64,000 bases of DNA from Adhaeribacter soli (GCF_008727925.1 NZ_VTWT01000006.1:186001-250000); one strand, 5' to 3'. Positions 26,342 to 35,152 are shown, numbered from the stretch's first letter. The notes: generated by a model from the letters alone, not told the origin. A program made the numbers and translations.

Positions 26342-27526
26342 TTACATTTTCTCCAGTACAATAGCAGAAGCGCCGCCGCCGCCGTTGCAGATACCGGTCA
26401 CGCCGATCTTTCCGCCTTTGGTGTTCAGCACGTTAATAAGCGTGGTAACGATCCGGGCACCGGAAGCTCCCAGCGGGTGACCCAAAGAAACCGCACCGCC
26501 GTAAACGTTTACGTTGTCGCCGCTTAAGCCTAACTTCTGGTTGTTGGCAATGGAAACTACCGAGAAGGCTTCGTTGATCTCGTAGAAATCTACCATGTCG
26601 GCAGAAACTCCGGCATTTTTCAAAGCTTTCGGTATAGCAAGGGAAGGCGTAGTAGTGAACCATTTCGGCTCCTGCTCGGCATCGGCAAAACCTAAGATCT
26701 TCGCGATTGGTTTTACGCCCAGCTCTTCGGCTTTCTCTTTGCTCATTAATAAAACTGCAGCCGCGCCGTCGTTCAGGGTAGAAGCGTTGGCAGCCGTTAC
26801 GGTACCTTCTTTATCGAAAACAGGTTTCAGACCAGCAATTTTATCGAAATTCACTTTGCCGTATTCTTCGTCTTCCGAAACCACGATCGGGTCTTTACCG
26901 CGTTGCGGAATGGAAACCGGAACGATCTCGTTCTTCATCATGCCGGCTTTGGCAGCTTCGGCAGAACGCTTGTAGCTCTGGATCGCGAATTCATCCTGCA
27001 TTTCGCGGGTGATCTTCATTTCGCGGGCCGTGTTTTCAGCCGCCGAACCCATGTGGTAATCGTTGTAAACATCCCACAGACCGTCTTTTACCAGACCGTC
27101 GATCATTTGCTGGTGACCTAATTTTGCGCCGAAACGGGCTTTATCTAAATAATAAGGCACGTTGCTCATGCTTTCCATACCGCCGGCAACCACTACATCT
27201 TTGTGGCCCAACATAATGGCTTGCGCGCCGAACATAATGGCTTTGGAACCGGAAGCACAAACTTTATTAACGGTAGTGCATTCTACTTCGTAACCCAGGC
27301 CGGCATAAATAGCCGCCTGACGGGCAGGGGCCTGGCCAACATTGGCGCTCAGCACGTTACCCATAATTACTTCCTGTACTTCTTTCGGATCTACGCCGGC
27401 TTTTTCCAGAGCGCCTTTTATGGCAGCCGCACCTAACTGGGTAGCAGATACGCTGGCCAAAGCGCCGCCAAAGGAACCGATTGGCGTACGAACCGCCGAG
27501 ATCACATATACTTCTTTCGTTTGCAT
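26342..27526 (-). CDS. Acetyl-CoA acetyltransferase (thiolase)
   Basis: 394 residues, the biosynthetic/degradative thiolase length. The nucleophilic Cys is in TVNKVCASGSKAIMFG (about 89). The catalytic His is in GGAVSLGHPLGASGARI (about 350) and the second Cys in GVTGICNGGGGASAI (about 380). It condenses or cleaves acetoacetyl-CoA in fatty-acid, ketone-body or branched-chain metabolism. It stands alone, so direction of use is not shown. Assigned to the AtoB/PhaA group by sequence. Confidence 0.94.
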   Translation of the reverse strand: MQTKEVYVISAVRTPIGSFGGALASVSATQLGAAAIKGALEKAGVDPKEVQEVIMGNVLSANVGQAPARQAAIYAGLGYEVECTTVNKVCASGSKAIMFGAQAIMLGHKDVVVAGGMESMSNVPYYLDKARFGAKLGHQQMIDGLVKDGLWDVYNDYHMGSAAENTAREMKITREMQDEFAIQSYKRSAEAAKAGMMKNEIVPVSIPQRGKDPIVVSEDEEYGKVNFDKIAGLKPVFDKEGTVTAANASTLNDGAAAVLLMSKEKAEELGVKPIAKILGFADAEQEPKWFTTTPSLAIPKALKNAGVSADMVDFYEINEAFSVVSIANNQKLGLSGDNVNVYGGAVSLGHPLGASGARIVTTLINVLNTKGGKIGVTGICNGGGGASAIVLEKM

Positions 27527-27591
27527 AAAGCGTTGATTTCTATTTTGGTCGTGAAATTAGAAGAACTATGCGGGAAAAGCAAATTGGGTGA

Positions 27592-27791
27592 ATTGTTGAT
27601 TGTTAATTGTTAATTGTTAATTGATTATTTCAAAGATGGATATTAGGTTTTTACATATATGACTCATCTGGCTACAAGTAAGGAAGTTAGTTTTAGTTAA
27701 CTAGTACTAAAAACCAGCCTCATTTGATAATTGAAAATGGTGTTCAATTAATGGAATTCCAATCAACAATCAACAATTAGCAATCAACAAT
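27592..27791. repeat. Inverted pair of 7-nt tandem repeats
   Basis: Positions 27592-27626 hold five units of ATTGTTA (outer units vary); 27761-27791 hold four units of AATCAAC/AATTAGC, roughly the reverse complement. About 135 bp of unique sequence lies between. The right block abuts the end of the batC frame. Same architecture as 12184-12369 with a different word. Confidence 0.85.
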
Positions 27792-27792
27792 T

Positions 27793-28764
27793 CTACCAGT
27801 CCGGCTTCGACTTATCCCTCTTCTTTGTGCCTTCTTTCGGTAGCTGCTGCAGGTATTGCTGTTCGGCGGCGCGCATGGCGTTCAGCATCATTTCGGCCTG
27901 TTCAGGGCTGATGTTAGCTTTGCGGAGGCGGTCGTACTGGGTTTGCAGGCGCTTTTCCTGGCCGGAAGCTGCTTCTTTGCCGCCGTTTTTATTGGGCTTT
28001 TCGGGTTGCGCCTTGTCGTCGTTTTCGGCTAAGTGCTGACCTTCTTCGTTGCCTTTTTCTTCGCCTTGTTTTTGCTCTTTTTCCGTACCGTTTCCGCCGG
28101 AAGGTTTTTCCTGCTTCGGCGGTTGCTGGCTTTCCGGGTTCGTTTGTTTTTCCGGTTTTTGCTGCTGATCGCCTTTTTCGGGTTGGTTCGGATCCTCTTT
28201 TTCCTGGTTACCGTTCTGGTCCGGGCTTTCGCTTTGCTGTTGTTCCTGTTTTTGCTTTTCTTCCTGCTTCGGTTGCTCCTGTTTTTCTTTTTTCTCCGGT
28301 GCCGGCGGCGGAATTTTATTTTGTTCTTCCGGATTTTCGCGGAGGTATTTTTTCAGCATTTCGTAGTTGTAGCGGGCCTGCTCGTTTTGCGGATCGGCTA
28401 CAAGTGCTCGTTTGTAAAACGTAAGCGCCTTTTTGTAATCCGGTACTTTTGCCTGCAGCGTGCCGAGTTGTTCCCAGGCGATGGAGCGTAGTTTAGCATC
28501 GGGGTTTTTCAGGCATTTTTCATACGCTTTCTGCGCTTTTTCCGGCTGGTTATTTTTCCGGTAGGCATGCGCCAGGTTTAGCAGCAGGTAAGGGTCCGCA
28601 TCGCCGATCTCATACACCAGGAATTCGTAGTTTTTAACCGCTGCCGCATAATTGCCTTGCTGATAGGCGGCTGCCGCTTTCTTACTGTGCTCGTTCCGTT
28701 CGGCAATGTTCTGGAAACCGCCTATGCCCAGAAATAAGAATAAAAGGAGCCAGAGTGTTTTCAT
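27793..28764 (-). CDS. BatC-like TPR protein with charged C-terminal region
   Basis: 323 residues. An N-terminal membrane/signal segment (MKTLWLLLFLFLGIGGF) is followed by about three tetratricopeptide repeats (YFLVYEIGDADPYLLLNLAHAYRK, AKLRSIAWEQLGTLQ, ALTFYKRALVADPQNEQARYNYEMLKKYL; residues 30-150). Residues 150-265 are extremely rich in Gln, Glu, Lys and Pro. A helical end contains ISPEQAEMMLNAMRAAEQQYLQQLPKEG. This matches BatC of the Bacteroides aerotolerance operon, a periplasmic scaffold. Its first four bases overlap the batB end, so the pair is co-translated. Confidence 0.85.
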   Translation of the reverse strand: MKTLWLLLFLFLGIGGFQNIAERNEHSKKAAAAYQQGNYAAAVKNYEFLVYEIGDADPYLLLNLAHAYRKNNQPEKAQKAYEKCLKNPDAKLRSIAWEQLGTLQAKVPDYKKALTFYKRALVADPQNEQARYNYEMLKKYLRENPEEQNKIPPPAPEKKEKQEQPKQEEKQKQEQQQSESPDQNGNQEKEDPNQPEKGDQQQKPEKQTNPESQQPPKQEKPSGGNGTEKEQKQGEEKGNEEGQHLAENDDKAQPEKPNKNGGKEAASGQEKRLQTQYDRLRKANISPEQAEMMLNAMRAAEQQYLQQLPKEGTKKRDKSKPDW

Positions 28765-29729
28765 ATCCGGAAGGTATTAAAGCGAACGGTTGCATCGATC
28801 AGCATCAGCAGCAGGGCGGCCAGTAGGGGGTAGAAATACTTGTTTGCCTTTACATCAATGGTTTTGCTCTGCCGCACGTTGCCCTGTACGTTATTAATGG
28901 CGCTGATCAGTTTGCTTACTTCGCTGGCCCGTTCGTTTATTTCAAAATATTGGCCTTCGGTGCGGGAAGCGATTTCCTGCAACGCTTCGGCGTTCAGTTT
29001 GGTAAGTACTTTCTGGCCTTCGTTGTCGCGTTTAAAGCCGTTACCTATCGGAATGTTTCCTCCCGCGGCCGAGCCTACGCCCAACGTAAATACCCGCACA
29101 TCCGCTTTCACCAGGTCGTTTACCGGTTTTCTAAGGTTTTCCCCGAAATCTTCCCCGTCGGAGATCAATACCAGTACTTTGGCTGATTGCTGCCGGTTCG
29201 CCGTTTCTTCTTCCCTGAATTTTTCGGCAGCCAGTTCGAGTGGAGCAGCTAGATCGGTTCCGGCCCGCGGTACCAGGTTCGTGTTCAGGGTTTGGGTGTA
29301 CAGGTTCAGCGCGCTTTGGTCGAAGGTGAGGGGGCATTGCACAAATGCCTCGGAGGAAAAAATGAGCAGGCCAACGCGGTCGGAATTGAATTTCTGCAGT
29401 AGCTTCGGCAGTTCGAATTTAACCTTTTCCAGGCGCGAAGGCTGCACGTCGGTGGCGTTCATGGACTGGGAAAGGTCTACGGCAACCAGAATGTCTTTTC
29501 CGGTGGTTTTAATTTCTTTTTTTGCCGCTCCGAAAGAGGGACCCAGTAAGGCTATGATGAGCAGACCGAAATAGGTTGTGCGCAAAAGCAGTTTCAGCCA
29601 GATCAGGTGCGGTTTCTGGTGCAGGGCGTTGGCCAGCTTTTTCATCCGGAACAGGTAGGCCCCGTAAAGCAGGATGAATGCTGCTACGAAAATAAGCTCC
29701 AGTAAAGAAAACGATTGGCTCCAGATCAT
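28761..29729 (-). CDS. BatB-like von Willebrand factor A protein
   Basis: 322 residues. Two N-terminal membrane helices (LLELIFVAAFILLYGAYLF; TTYFGLLIIALLGPSFGAA) precede a VWA domain at about 90-280 with a complete MIDAS start (ILVAVDLSQSMNATDV, DxSxS) and a helper site (LVLISDGEDFG). A C-terminal membrane helix (YFYPLLAALLLMLID) follows. BatB pairs with BatA and with TPR protein BatC in stress or aerotolerance complexes of the inner membrane. Upstream lies a promoter and the divergent BNR gene, so no batA sits in this operon. A -7 box TATCTTTG is 22 nt upstream of the ATG. Confidence 0.88.
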   Translation of the reverse strand: MIWSQSFSLLELIFVAAFILLYGAYLFRMKKLANALHQKPHLIWLKLLLRTTYFGLLIIALLGPSFGAAKKEIKTTGKDILVAVDLSQSMNATDVQPSRLEKVKFELPKLLQKFNSDRVGLLIFSSEAFVQCPLTFDQSALNLYTQTLNTNLVPRAGTDLAAPLELAAEKFREEETANRQQSAKVLVLISDGEDFGENLRKPVNDLVKADVRVFTLGVGSAAGGNIPIGNGFKRDNEGQKVLTKLNAEALQEIASRTEGQYFEINERASEVSKLISAINNVQGNVRQSKTIDVKANKYFYPLLAALLLMLIDATVRFNTFRI

Positions 29730-29750
29730 GCCGGTTTAAAAATTGCTCCC

Positions 29751-29784
29751 CAAAGATACGAATTTGCCTTGGCCTGCCTACAAA
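29751..29784 (-). promoter_or_regulatory. Promoter of batB-batC (TTTG-N22-TATCTTTG)
   Basis: The minus strand has TATCTTTG at 29751-29758 and TTTG at 29781-29784, spaced 22 nt, close to the Bacteroidota sigma pattern. The rest of the 29730-30081 interval shows no further gene or hairpin. Confidence 0.55.
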
Positions 29785-30081
29785 ACGTGGCTTTGCCGGT
29801 ATTCAGGATGCGAAACTAAAATTTTCTTTTCAAACCAATTCAGGTAAACGCAAAACTGCAGCCGGCAATAGACCATTTCAGCATTATTCGCAGAGGTGAA
29901 GCCGGTTGCAATAACTTTTTTCAGATAAGCTTGTTTCGCTAACACAGCAGTAATTAAGCTGCTGCATCGTGTCCGAAAATCAGCGTTTGCCTTTTAGGTA
30001 GCGGTTTCAGGTTGGCTGCCGGGACGCGGGTTTAAAAGACAATTCAGTTATTAAGCATTTAAATTTAAATTTCTGGTGCAT

Positions 30082-31356
30082 ATGCGTAAGATATTACTTC
30101 TTTCCCTGCTTTTGTTTCATGCTGCTGTAATGGCCAAAGCCCAATGGGTGAGTCAGCCTTTGGGTTTTTCAACGCCTATTCTGGTGTACGAAATGGAAGC
30201 CGTGAACCAACAGGTAATCTGGGCGGCCGGGGCCGATACCATTGCCAATCCAGGGCAGTCTTTTGTGAAATCGACCGACGGCGGCATGACCTGGACGGTG
30301 GGTGCCATCAACAATCCTCAGGATTTTATTATCAATAACCTTTCGGCCATAGACGCCAATACCGCCTGGGTTGCCATGATCGATGATATTAACGGGGGCG
30401 GCGCCATAAAAAAGACCATAAACGGCGGTCAGACCTGGAATAACCAGGGGGTAAATATATTTACCGACCCCTCCAGTTACCCGAATGTGATCCATTTTTT
30501 CGATGCCAATAACGGGGTGGTTTTCGGCGACCCGGTTGGCGGGTATTGGGAAATTTACGGTACTACCAATGGCGGCTCCACCTGGACCCGTCTTCCTGCC
30601 GGCAGCGTACCGAATATACTTCCAAATGAATTCGGCATGTTTTCGGAGGCTACCATCGGCGACACTATTTGGGTGGGTACTTCGGAAGGAAGGGTTATCC
30701 GTTCCATTAATCAGGGGCAAACCTGGACCGCCGCCAATACTCCACTTTTAGACATTCAGGCCATAGCCTTTTCGAACAGTACAAATGGGCTGGCCTTCAG
30801 TAGCAACGGCGATCTGGCCCGGACGGCAGACGGGGGACAAACCTGGTCGGCCATAACCTACCAGGGAGATATCTACGATTATGATATGGCGGCTGTTCCG
30901 GGCGTGCCGGGCACTTTCATTACCACCGGCTTTAATACTACCGGCCAGCCGGGATCGTCTTATACCCGGGATTATGGCTTGAACTGGCAGGTAATTGATA
31001 CCATTCCCCACATGGCGGTGGCCTTTGCCTCAGGAAATTCCGGCTGGACTTCCGGCATTAACAGCCGGACGGCTTACCGTTGGGGCGGCAACTTAGCGGG
31101 AATTACGAAAGCGATCAGTAAAGCTTCCTTGAACGTGTATCCAAATCCAAGCACCGGGGCTGTATATATCCAGAATGCAAGGCCAGGCGAAAAATTAACG
31201 GTTCGAGACATGACCGGCCGGGAAGTTTACTCCACCAAAGGGATTGGTTTAAATTCTGCCAATCCGCACCAATTAGGCCATTTGCCCAAAGGACTTTATA
31301 TACTTACTTTGGAAACCGATAAGGAGATCAGAACGCAGAAACTGGTCCTGGAGTAG
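30082..31356 (+). CDS. YCF48/BNR-repeat beta-propeller protein with T9SS sorting domain
   Basis: 424 residues from ATG 30082; a GTG two codons upstream (30076) is an alternative. Signal peptide to MAKA-QW (about 18-22). Five or more BNR-like Asp-box repeats are visible (SFVKSTDGGMTWTVG, KTINGGQTWNN, GTTNGGSTWTRLP, RSINQGQTWTA, ARTADGGQTWSAI), a propeller of the YCF48/photosystem-II-stability type. The last about 80 residues (LNVYPNPSTGAVYIQNA, LPKGLYILTLETD) form a type IX secretion C-terminal domain. Secreted and probably surface-attached or released. Binding target unknown. Confidence 0.9.
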   Translation: MRKILLLSLLLFHAAVMAKAQWVSQPLGFSTPILVYEMEAVNQQVIWAAGADTIANPGQSFVKSTDGGMTWTVGAINNPQDFIINNLSAIDANTAWVAMIDDINGGGAIKKTINGGQTWNNQGVNIFTDPSSYPNVIHFFDANNGVVFGDPVGGYWEIYGTTNGGSTWTRLPAGSVPNILPNEFGMFSEATIGDTIWVGTSEGRVIRSINQGQTWTAANTPLLDIQAIAFSNSTNGLAFSSNGDLARTADGGQTWSAITYQGDIYDYDMAAVPGVPGTFITTGFNTTGQPGSSYTRDYGLNWQVIDTIPHMAVAFASGNSGWTSGINSRTAYRWGGNLAGITKAISKASLNVYPNPSTGAVYIQNARPGEKLTVRDMTGREVYSTKGIGLNSANPHQLGHLPKGLYILTLETDKEIRTQKLVLE

Positions 31357-31918
31357 GGGAGACGCTGGTTTTGAATTCACTATTATTAAAGGCTAGTGGC
31401 TGAAAGATGGTTGTTGGTGAAAACACCATAGCCGTCAGGCTAAAGAAAAAAGCCGGTCATTCTGAGCTTGTCGAAGAAACTAATGGTTATTTCTATGGGA
31501 ATTGAGCATTCCTGAAACGGGAGTCGAAAGGACCCAGCGTAGCTGCAATAAATGCCTTTCGTTTGGGTTCGATATGCGATAGTTCCCTCAACTTCGTTCG
31601 GGATGACCCAATAAAATAGTTTGACCTGGCCATGATGAAAACACGCAACAAGGACGAACGGATGAACCCGACCATTTAAATTTTATGGAGCATGGGCATT
31701 CGTTTGTAGCAAGGAAGGCTTTCGGAAGCGATCCTGGTTTTGGAATAAGGCCGGTTTTTAGCAGATTTTCCTGTTGTTTTGGTTGAAGAGAGTTAAGCCG
31801 GAGAAAAATTGAAAAAATAATCGGGGCGGGAGTAAAAACTATTTGTTTTAAAATCAGAATATTAGCCGGATTTGCGGAAATACTTTGAATTTTTCTGTTA
31901 AAAAATAAGTTACACTAG
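31357..31918. other. Long intergenic region with dispersed repeat fragments
   Basis: Contains the GTTGTTGGTGAAAACACC hairpin (31409-31440, see 23623). A GGTCATTCTGAGCTTGTCGAAG block (near 31455) has a partial inverted partner TTCGTTCGGGATGACC near 31605. The segment GATGAAAACACGCAACAA (31632-31649) continues with GGACGAACGGATGAACCCG and closely matches 59563-59596. Small frames here are products of the repeats; no gene is supported. Confidence 0.7.
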
Positions 31919-31950
31919 TTGCTAATCTGAAATAAGATTCTGTATATTTG
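31919..31950 (+). promoter_or_regulatory. Promoter of the tRNA Ser-Pro-Arg operon
   Basis: TTG at 31919-31921, 21-nt spacer, TATATTTG at 31943-31950: a close match to the Bacteroidota -33/-7 pattern. The tRNA-Ser gene begins 25 nt further on. Confidence 0.7.
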
Positions 31951-31975
31951 CACATCCTTTAGCAGAAAGGGTCAC

Positions 31976-32064
31976 GGAGAGGTGGGTGAGTGGCTGAAAC
32001 CAGCAGTTTGCTAAACTGTCGTACGGGTCAAACTGTACCGGGGGTTCGAATCCCCCCCCCTCCG
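31976..32064 (+). tRNA. tRNA-Ser (GCT anticodon)
   Basis: 89 nt without CCA. D-arm GGTGAGTGGCTGAAACC, anticodon arm GCAGT-TTGCTAA-ACTGT, long variable arm GTACGGG..CTGTAC typical of class II tRNA, and T-arm GGGGG-TTCGAAT-CCCCC. Discriminator G. Acceptor GGAGAGG pairs with CCCCTCC apart from one A-C mismatch at pair 5-68. First gene of the tRNA operon. Confidence 0.93.
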
Positions 32065-32167
32065 CAGAAAAATTTATTTTTTGAATTGATGCATTTCATT
32101 CAAAAATAGTTTAAGTTTGCACCGCAATTGAACAGAAGCCTTCGGGATGAAATTCAAAAGCAAAGTT

Positions 32168-32241
32168 CGGGGTGTAGCGTAGCCCGGTATCGCGCCACAT
32201 TTGGGATGTGGAGGTCGTAGGTTCGAATCCTGCCACCCCGA
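32168..32241 (+). tRNA. tRNA-Pro (TGG anticodon), copy A
   Basis: 74 nt: acceptor CGGGGTG / CACCCCG, D-arm, anticodon arm CCACA-TTTGGGA-TGTGG, T-arm with GTTCGAATC, discriminator A. Second gene of the Ser-Pro-Arg cluster. Exact copy at 36239. Confidence 0.96.
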
Positions 32242-32248
32242 CTTATTT

Positions 32249-32322
32249 AAATTACGAATTACGAATTGCGAATTACTTGTTCCGAAAGAACATTCCTAAT
32301 TCCTAATTTATAATTCGTAATT
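32249..32322. repeat. Inverted 7-nt-period repeat inside the tRNA spacer
   Basis: Four units AATTACG/AATTACG/AATTGCG/AATTACT (32249-32276) face units ATTCCTA/ATTCCTA/ATTTATA/ATTCGTA (32292-32319). The transcript between the two tRNAs can fold into a long AT-rich hairpin. Identical in the second tRNA unit (36320-36393). Confidence 0.8.
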
Positions 32323-32333
32323 TTTTTTTACCC

Positions 32334-32407
32334 GGTCCCATAGCTCAGCTGGATAGAGCAACTGCCTTCTAAGCAGTAGGTCTTTGGTTCGAATCCAAAT
32401 GGGATCA
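32334..32407 (+). tRNA. tRNA-Arg (TCT anticodon), copy A
   Basis: 74 nt: acceptor GGTCCCA / TGGGATC, D-arm with AGCTCAGCTGGATAGAGC, anticodon arm ACTGC-CTTCTAA-GCAGT, T-arm TTGGTTCGAATCCAA, discriminator A. Exact copy at 36405. Confidence 0.96.
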
Positions 32408-32414
32408 CTTTCTG

Positions 32415-32448
32415 AAAAGCCTCTTTACGCCTGTAGAGAGGCTTTTTT
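32415..32448 (+). terminator. tRNA operon terminator, copy A
   Basis: Stem AAAAGCCTCTTTAC / GTAGAGAGGCTTTT, four-base loop, T-run. Its paralogue at 36486 carries a compensatory base-pair change. Confidence 0.9.
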
Positions 32449-32490
32449 GTTACCTGGTTTTCGACTGTTTTACCTACGGTTTTTTAATTT

Positions 32491-34983
32491 TTATAACCCC
32501 TGCTTTCTCCGGTAAAATTTCCAGATTTCCACCCAGAAAGTTGCCGGTAACGCAACGGCCAGACAAAGCAAAAGCTGCTTAACCGAAAGCGGTTCAAAGC
32601 CGAAAAGCGTTCTCAAAAACGGTAGGTAAATCGTCAGGAAAAGGATGCCCAGGGAAATTGATAAAACTAGCGGGATCAGGTAATTCTTATAACGGATGGT
32701 GGTGAAAACCGAGTAATGAAAAGACCGGTTGACCAGGGTAAGAAACAGGTTGCAGAAAATAAGCGTGGCAAAAATAACGGTGCGGGTAGTGGTATTCAGC
32801 GCGCCGCTTTGCATAAAGTAATAGCCAATTCCCAGACAGGCAGCAGCAATTACCAGACCTTGTACCATGCTTAAGCCCAGTTCTTTAAACGTGAGGAACG
32901 AGTGCGTGAGTTTGCGGGGTGGTTTCTGCATGGAGTTCGCTTCGATGGGTTCGTTCTCGTACACAATGGAGCAGGTCGGGCCCATGATCAGTTCCAGGAA
33001 AATAACGTGCACCGGCGAAAAAATGCCGGTAAACGGCCAGAGCAAAACCAGGGGCATGGTTACGATCAGGATAATTGGGATGTGAATGGAAATGATGTAC
33101 TGAATCGCTTTTTTGAGGTTTTCGTAGATGCGGCGGCCGATAGCAATGGCCTCGGTCATATGCGAAAGATCGTCGTCGGCGAGGATGAGCGAGGCAGCGC
33201 TTTTGGCTACTTCGCTGCCCCGTTTGCCCATGGCAATGCCAATGGTTGCCGCCTTTAAGGCCGGTCCGTCGTTTACGCCGTCGCCGGTCATGCCTACCAC
33301 TTCGTTATTCGCTTTCAGGGCCTGAATTACTTTGAGTTTGGCTTCCGGGAACATGCGGGCAAAAACCGCCATGCTTTTTACTTTTTCCCGTAATACGTTT
33401 TCAGGCATTTCCAGTACTTCCGCGCCGGTTAACGTTTCACCAATTCCCTGCATGTTAATTTGCGAAGCAATGGCCAGCGCAGTAGGAGCGTAGTCGCCGG
33501 TGATCATTTTGATCTGGATTCCGGCCTGGTAAAATTGCTGCAGCGTTTCTTTGATATTGTCTTTGGGCGGATCGTAAAATGCCACCAGACCCAGAAATTC
33601 GAATTGCAGCTCAAATTGGGTAGCCGGCAATTCGGAAAACGGCACATTGGCTTTCCCGACGCCTAAAACCCGGTAGCCTTTGCCGGCAAGTTGTTCGGTG
33701 AGCAGTTGGATTTTATTTTTTTGTTCCGGCGTTAAAATGCTTTGCTGCAGCACGCCTTCCACGGCGCCTTTGCAGGCAATAATATTTTGGCCCTGATTGT
33801 TGCTGAAAACGTGGGTCATGCGAGGTGGTTGGCCTTCGAGCGGATACTCGTGGGATTGCCGGAATTCTGGCCGCAAGTCTTCCGGCGAGGTTTCGGCGTA
33901 AACCCGGTGCAGCGATTTTTCCATCTCGTCGAAAGGCTCGGTTTCGGAAGCCCACATGGCGTATTCCAGCACTTCGCTGAATTGAAATGGCGCGTTGGTA
34001 AAATCAGAAAGGCGGTCGGTTGAAAACTCGTAGATAGCGGCCAGTTGCATTTCGTTGCGCGTGAGGGTGCCGGTTTTATCTACGCAAATTACCGTAGCCG
34101 CGCCCAGGCTTTCTACCGTTTGCGGGCTTTTGGTGATCACTTTGTCGCGGTACAAACGGTAGGCACCCAGGGCCATAAACGTGCTGAAAGCCACCGGGAT
34201 CTCCTCCGGTAAAACCGACATGGCCAGCGTTAAGCCGCGTAGTAAGCTTTGGATCAGGTCGTTGGAAACGTAGAAATTAATTCCCCAGACCAGAAGAAAA
34301 GCCATTACTCCGAAGATCACCATATTTCTTACAAAACTTCTTATCTGGAGCTGCAGCGGGGTTTTTTCGGCTTTTATTTCGGTTAGGGATTGGCTGATCT
34401 TACCCAGTTCAGTATTTTTCCCAATGGCATAAACCCGTGCGGTGCAGGAACCGGAAACCACCAGCGTACCTTTCAGAATCTTATTATCGGGTTCCTGCGG
34501 GCTTTTTACTACGGCCAACGATTCCCCGGTAAGGATGCTTTCGTTTACGCTGAAATCGTTAGCTTTCAGGATCTGGGCGTCGGCAGGAACCAGGTTGCCA
34601 TCTTCTACCAGGATCAGATCATGCATAACCACTTCTTCGGTGGGGATTTCCAAGGTATTGCTGTTGCGGATTACTTTTGCGTGCGGGGCCGAAAGTTTTT
34701 TCAGCGCGCTGATGGCGTTCCGGCTCCGGTTTTCCTGGTACAAAGAAATGCCGGCTACAAATGTCAGGGCGCACAGCATAATGAAGCCTTCCTGGTATTC
34801 TCCCAAAAGAAAATAAAGTGAGGCCGTCAGGATCAGGATGATGAACAAAGGCTCGGTAATCACTTCTTTCAGCACCTGCCAGAAATGGTTGTCGGGCTCG
34901 TGATCCGTTTGGTTCGAACCGAATTTCCGGCGGTTTTCAAGCACTTCTTTATCGGAAAGGCCGGTTAATTGCAGGGGCTCCAT
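32491..34983 (-). CDS. Cation-transporting P-type ATPase (P2-like)
   Basis: 830 residues. N-terminal segment with EVLENRRKFGSNQTD, then TM1-2, an actuator domain with ILTGESLAV (about 155), and TM3-4 with LPEEIPVAFSTFMALGAY near 260 (unusual PEEIPV in place of the PEGL of Ca2+ pumps). The phosphorylation site is VDKTGTLTRNEM (Asp about 302). Later come ITGDYAPTALAIA, MTGDGVNDGPALKAA near 570, and six C-terminal helices. The family moves a metal cation at the inner membrane using ATP; the specificity is not predictable from the atypical TM4 motif. Sits between the two tRNA repeats. Confidence 0.92.
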   Translation of the reverse strand: MEPLQLTGLSDKEVLENRRKFGSNQTDHEPDNHFWQVLKEVITEPLFIILILTASLYFLLGEYQEGFIMLCALTFVAGISLYQENRSRNAISALKKLSAPHAKVIRNSNTLEIPTEEVVMHDLILVEDGNLVPADAQILKANDFSVNESILTGESLAVVKSPQEPDNKILKGTLVVSGSCTARVYAIGKNTELGKISQSLTEIKAEKTPLQLQIRSFVRNMVIFGVMAFLLVWGINFYVSNDLIQSLLRGLTLAMSVLPEEIPVAFSTFMALGAYRLYRDKVITKSPQTVESLGAATVICVDKTGTLTRNEMQLAAIYEFSTDRLSDFTNAPFQFSEVLEYAMWASETEPFDEMEKSLHRVYAETSPEDLRPEFRQSHEYPLEGQPPRMTHVFSNNQGQNIIACKGAVEGVLQQSILTPEQKNKIQLLTEQLAGKGYRVLGVGKANVPFSELPATQFELQFEFLGLVAFYDPPKDNIKETLQQFYQAGIQIKMITGDYAPTALAIASQINMQGIGETLTGAEVLEMPENVLREKVKSMAVFARMFPEAKLKVIQALKANNEVVGMTGDGVNDGPALKAATIGIAMGKRGSEVAKSAASLILADDDLSHMTEAIAIGRRIYENLKKAIQYIISIHIPIILIVTMPLVLLWPFTGIFSPVHVIFLELIMGPTCSIVYENEPIEANSMQKPPRKLTHSFLTFKELGLSMVQGLVIAAACLGIGYYFMQSGALNTTTRTVIFATLIFCNLFLTLVNRSFHYSVFTTIRYKNYLIPLVLSISLGILFLTIYLPFLRTLFGFEPLSVKQLLLCLAVALPATFWVEIWKFYRRKQGL

Positions 34984-35152
34984 GGCGTATATTTATGGAA
35001 GGTTGCTGAATAATCCATACGGATTTTTGTCTCTGAAATATAGCGTTTTATCTGGTAGTTGAATGATGTCTATTTACGTGTCTTTCAGATCGGGTCAATC
35101 GGGAGCTCTTTGCTGAAATCCATTGCTTTTTTCCGGCAGAAGATGCGGTTCG

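Larger units (their letters stand above)
32158..32420. repeat. 263-bp direct repeat, copy A
   Basis: Identical to 36229-36491 (offset 4071 bp). It covers the complete tRNA-Pro, the spacer and tRNA-Arg plus the first part of the terminator stem. Sequence differs immediately on both sides. Confidence 0.92.
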
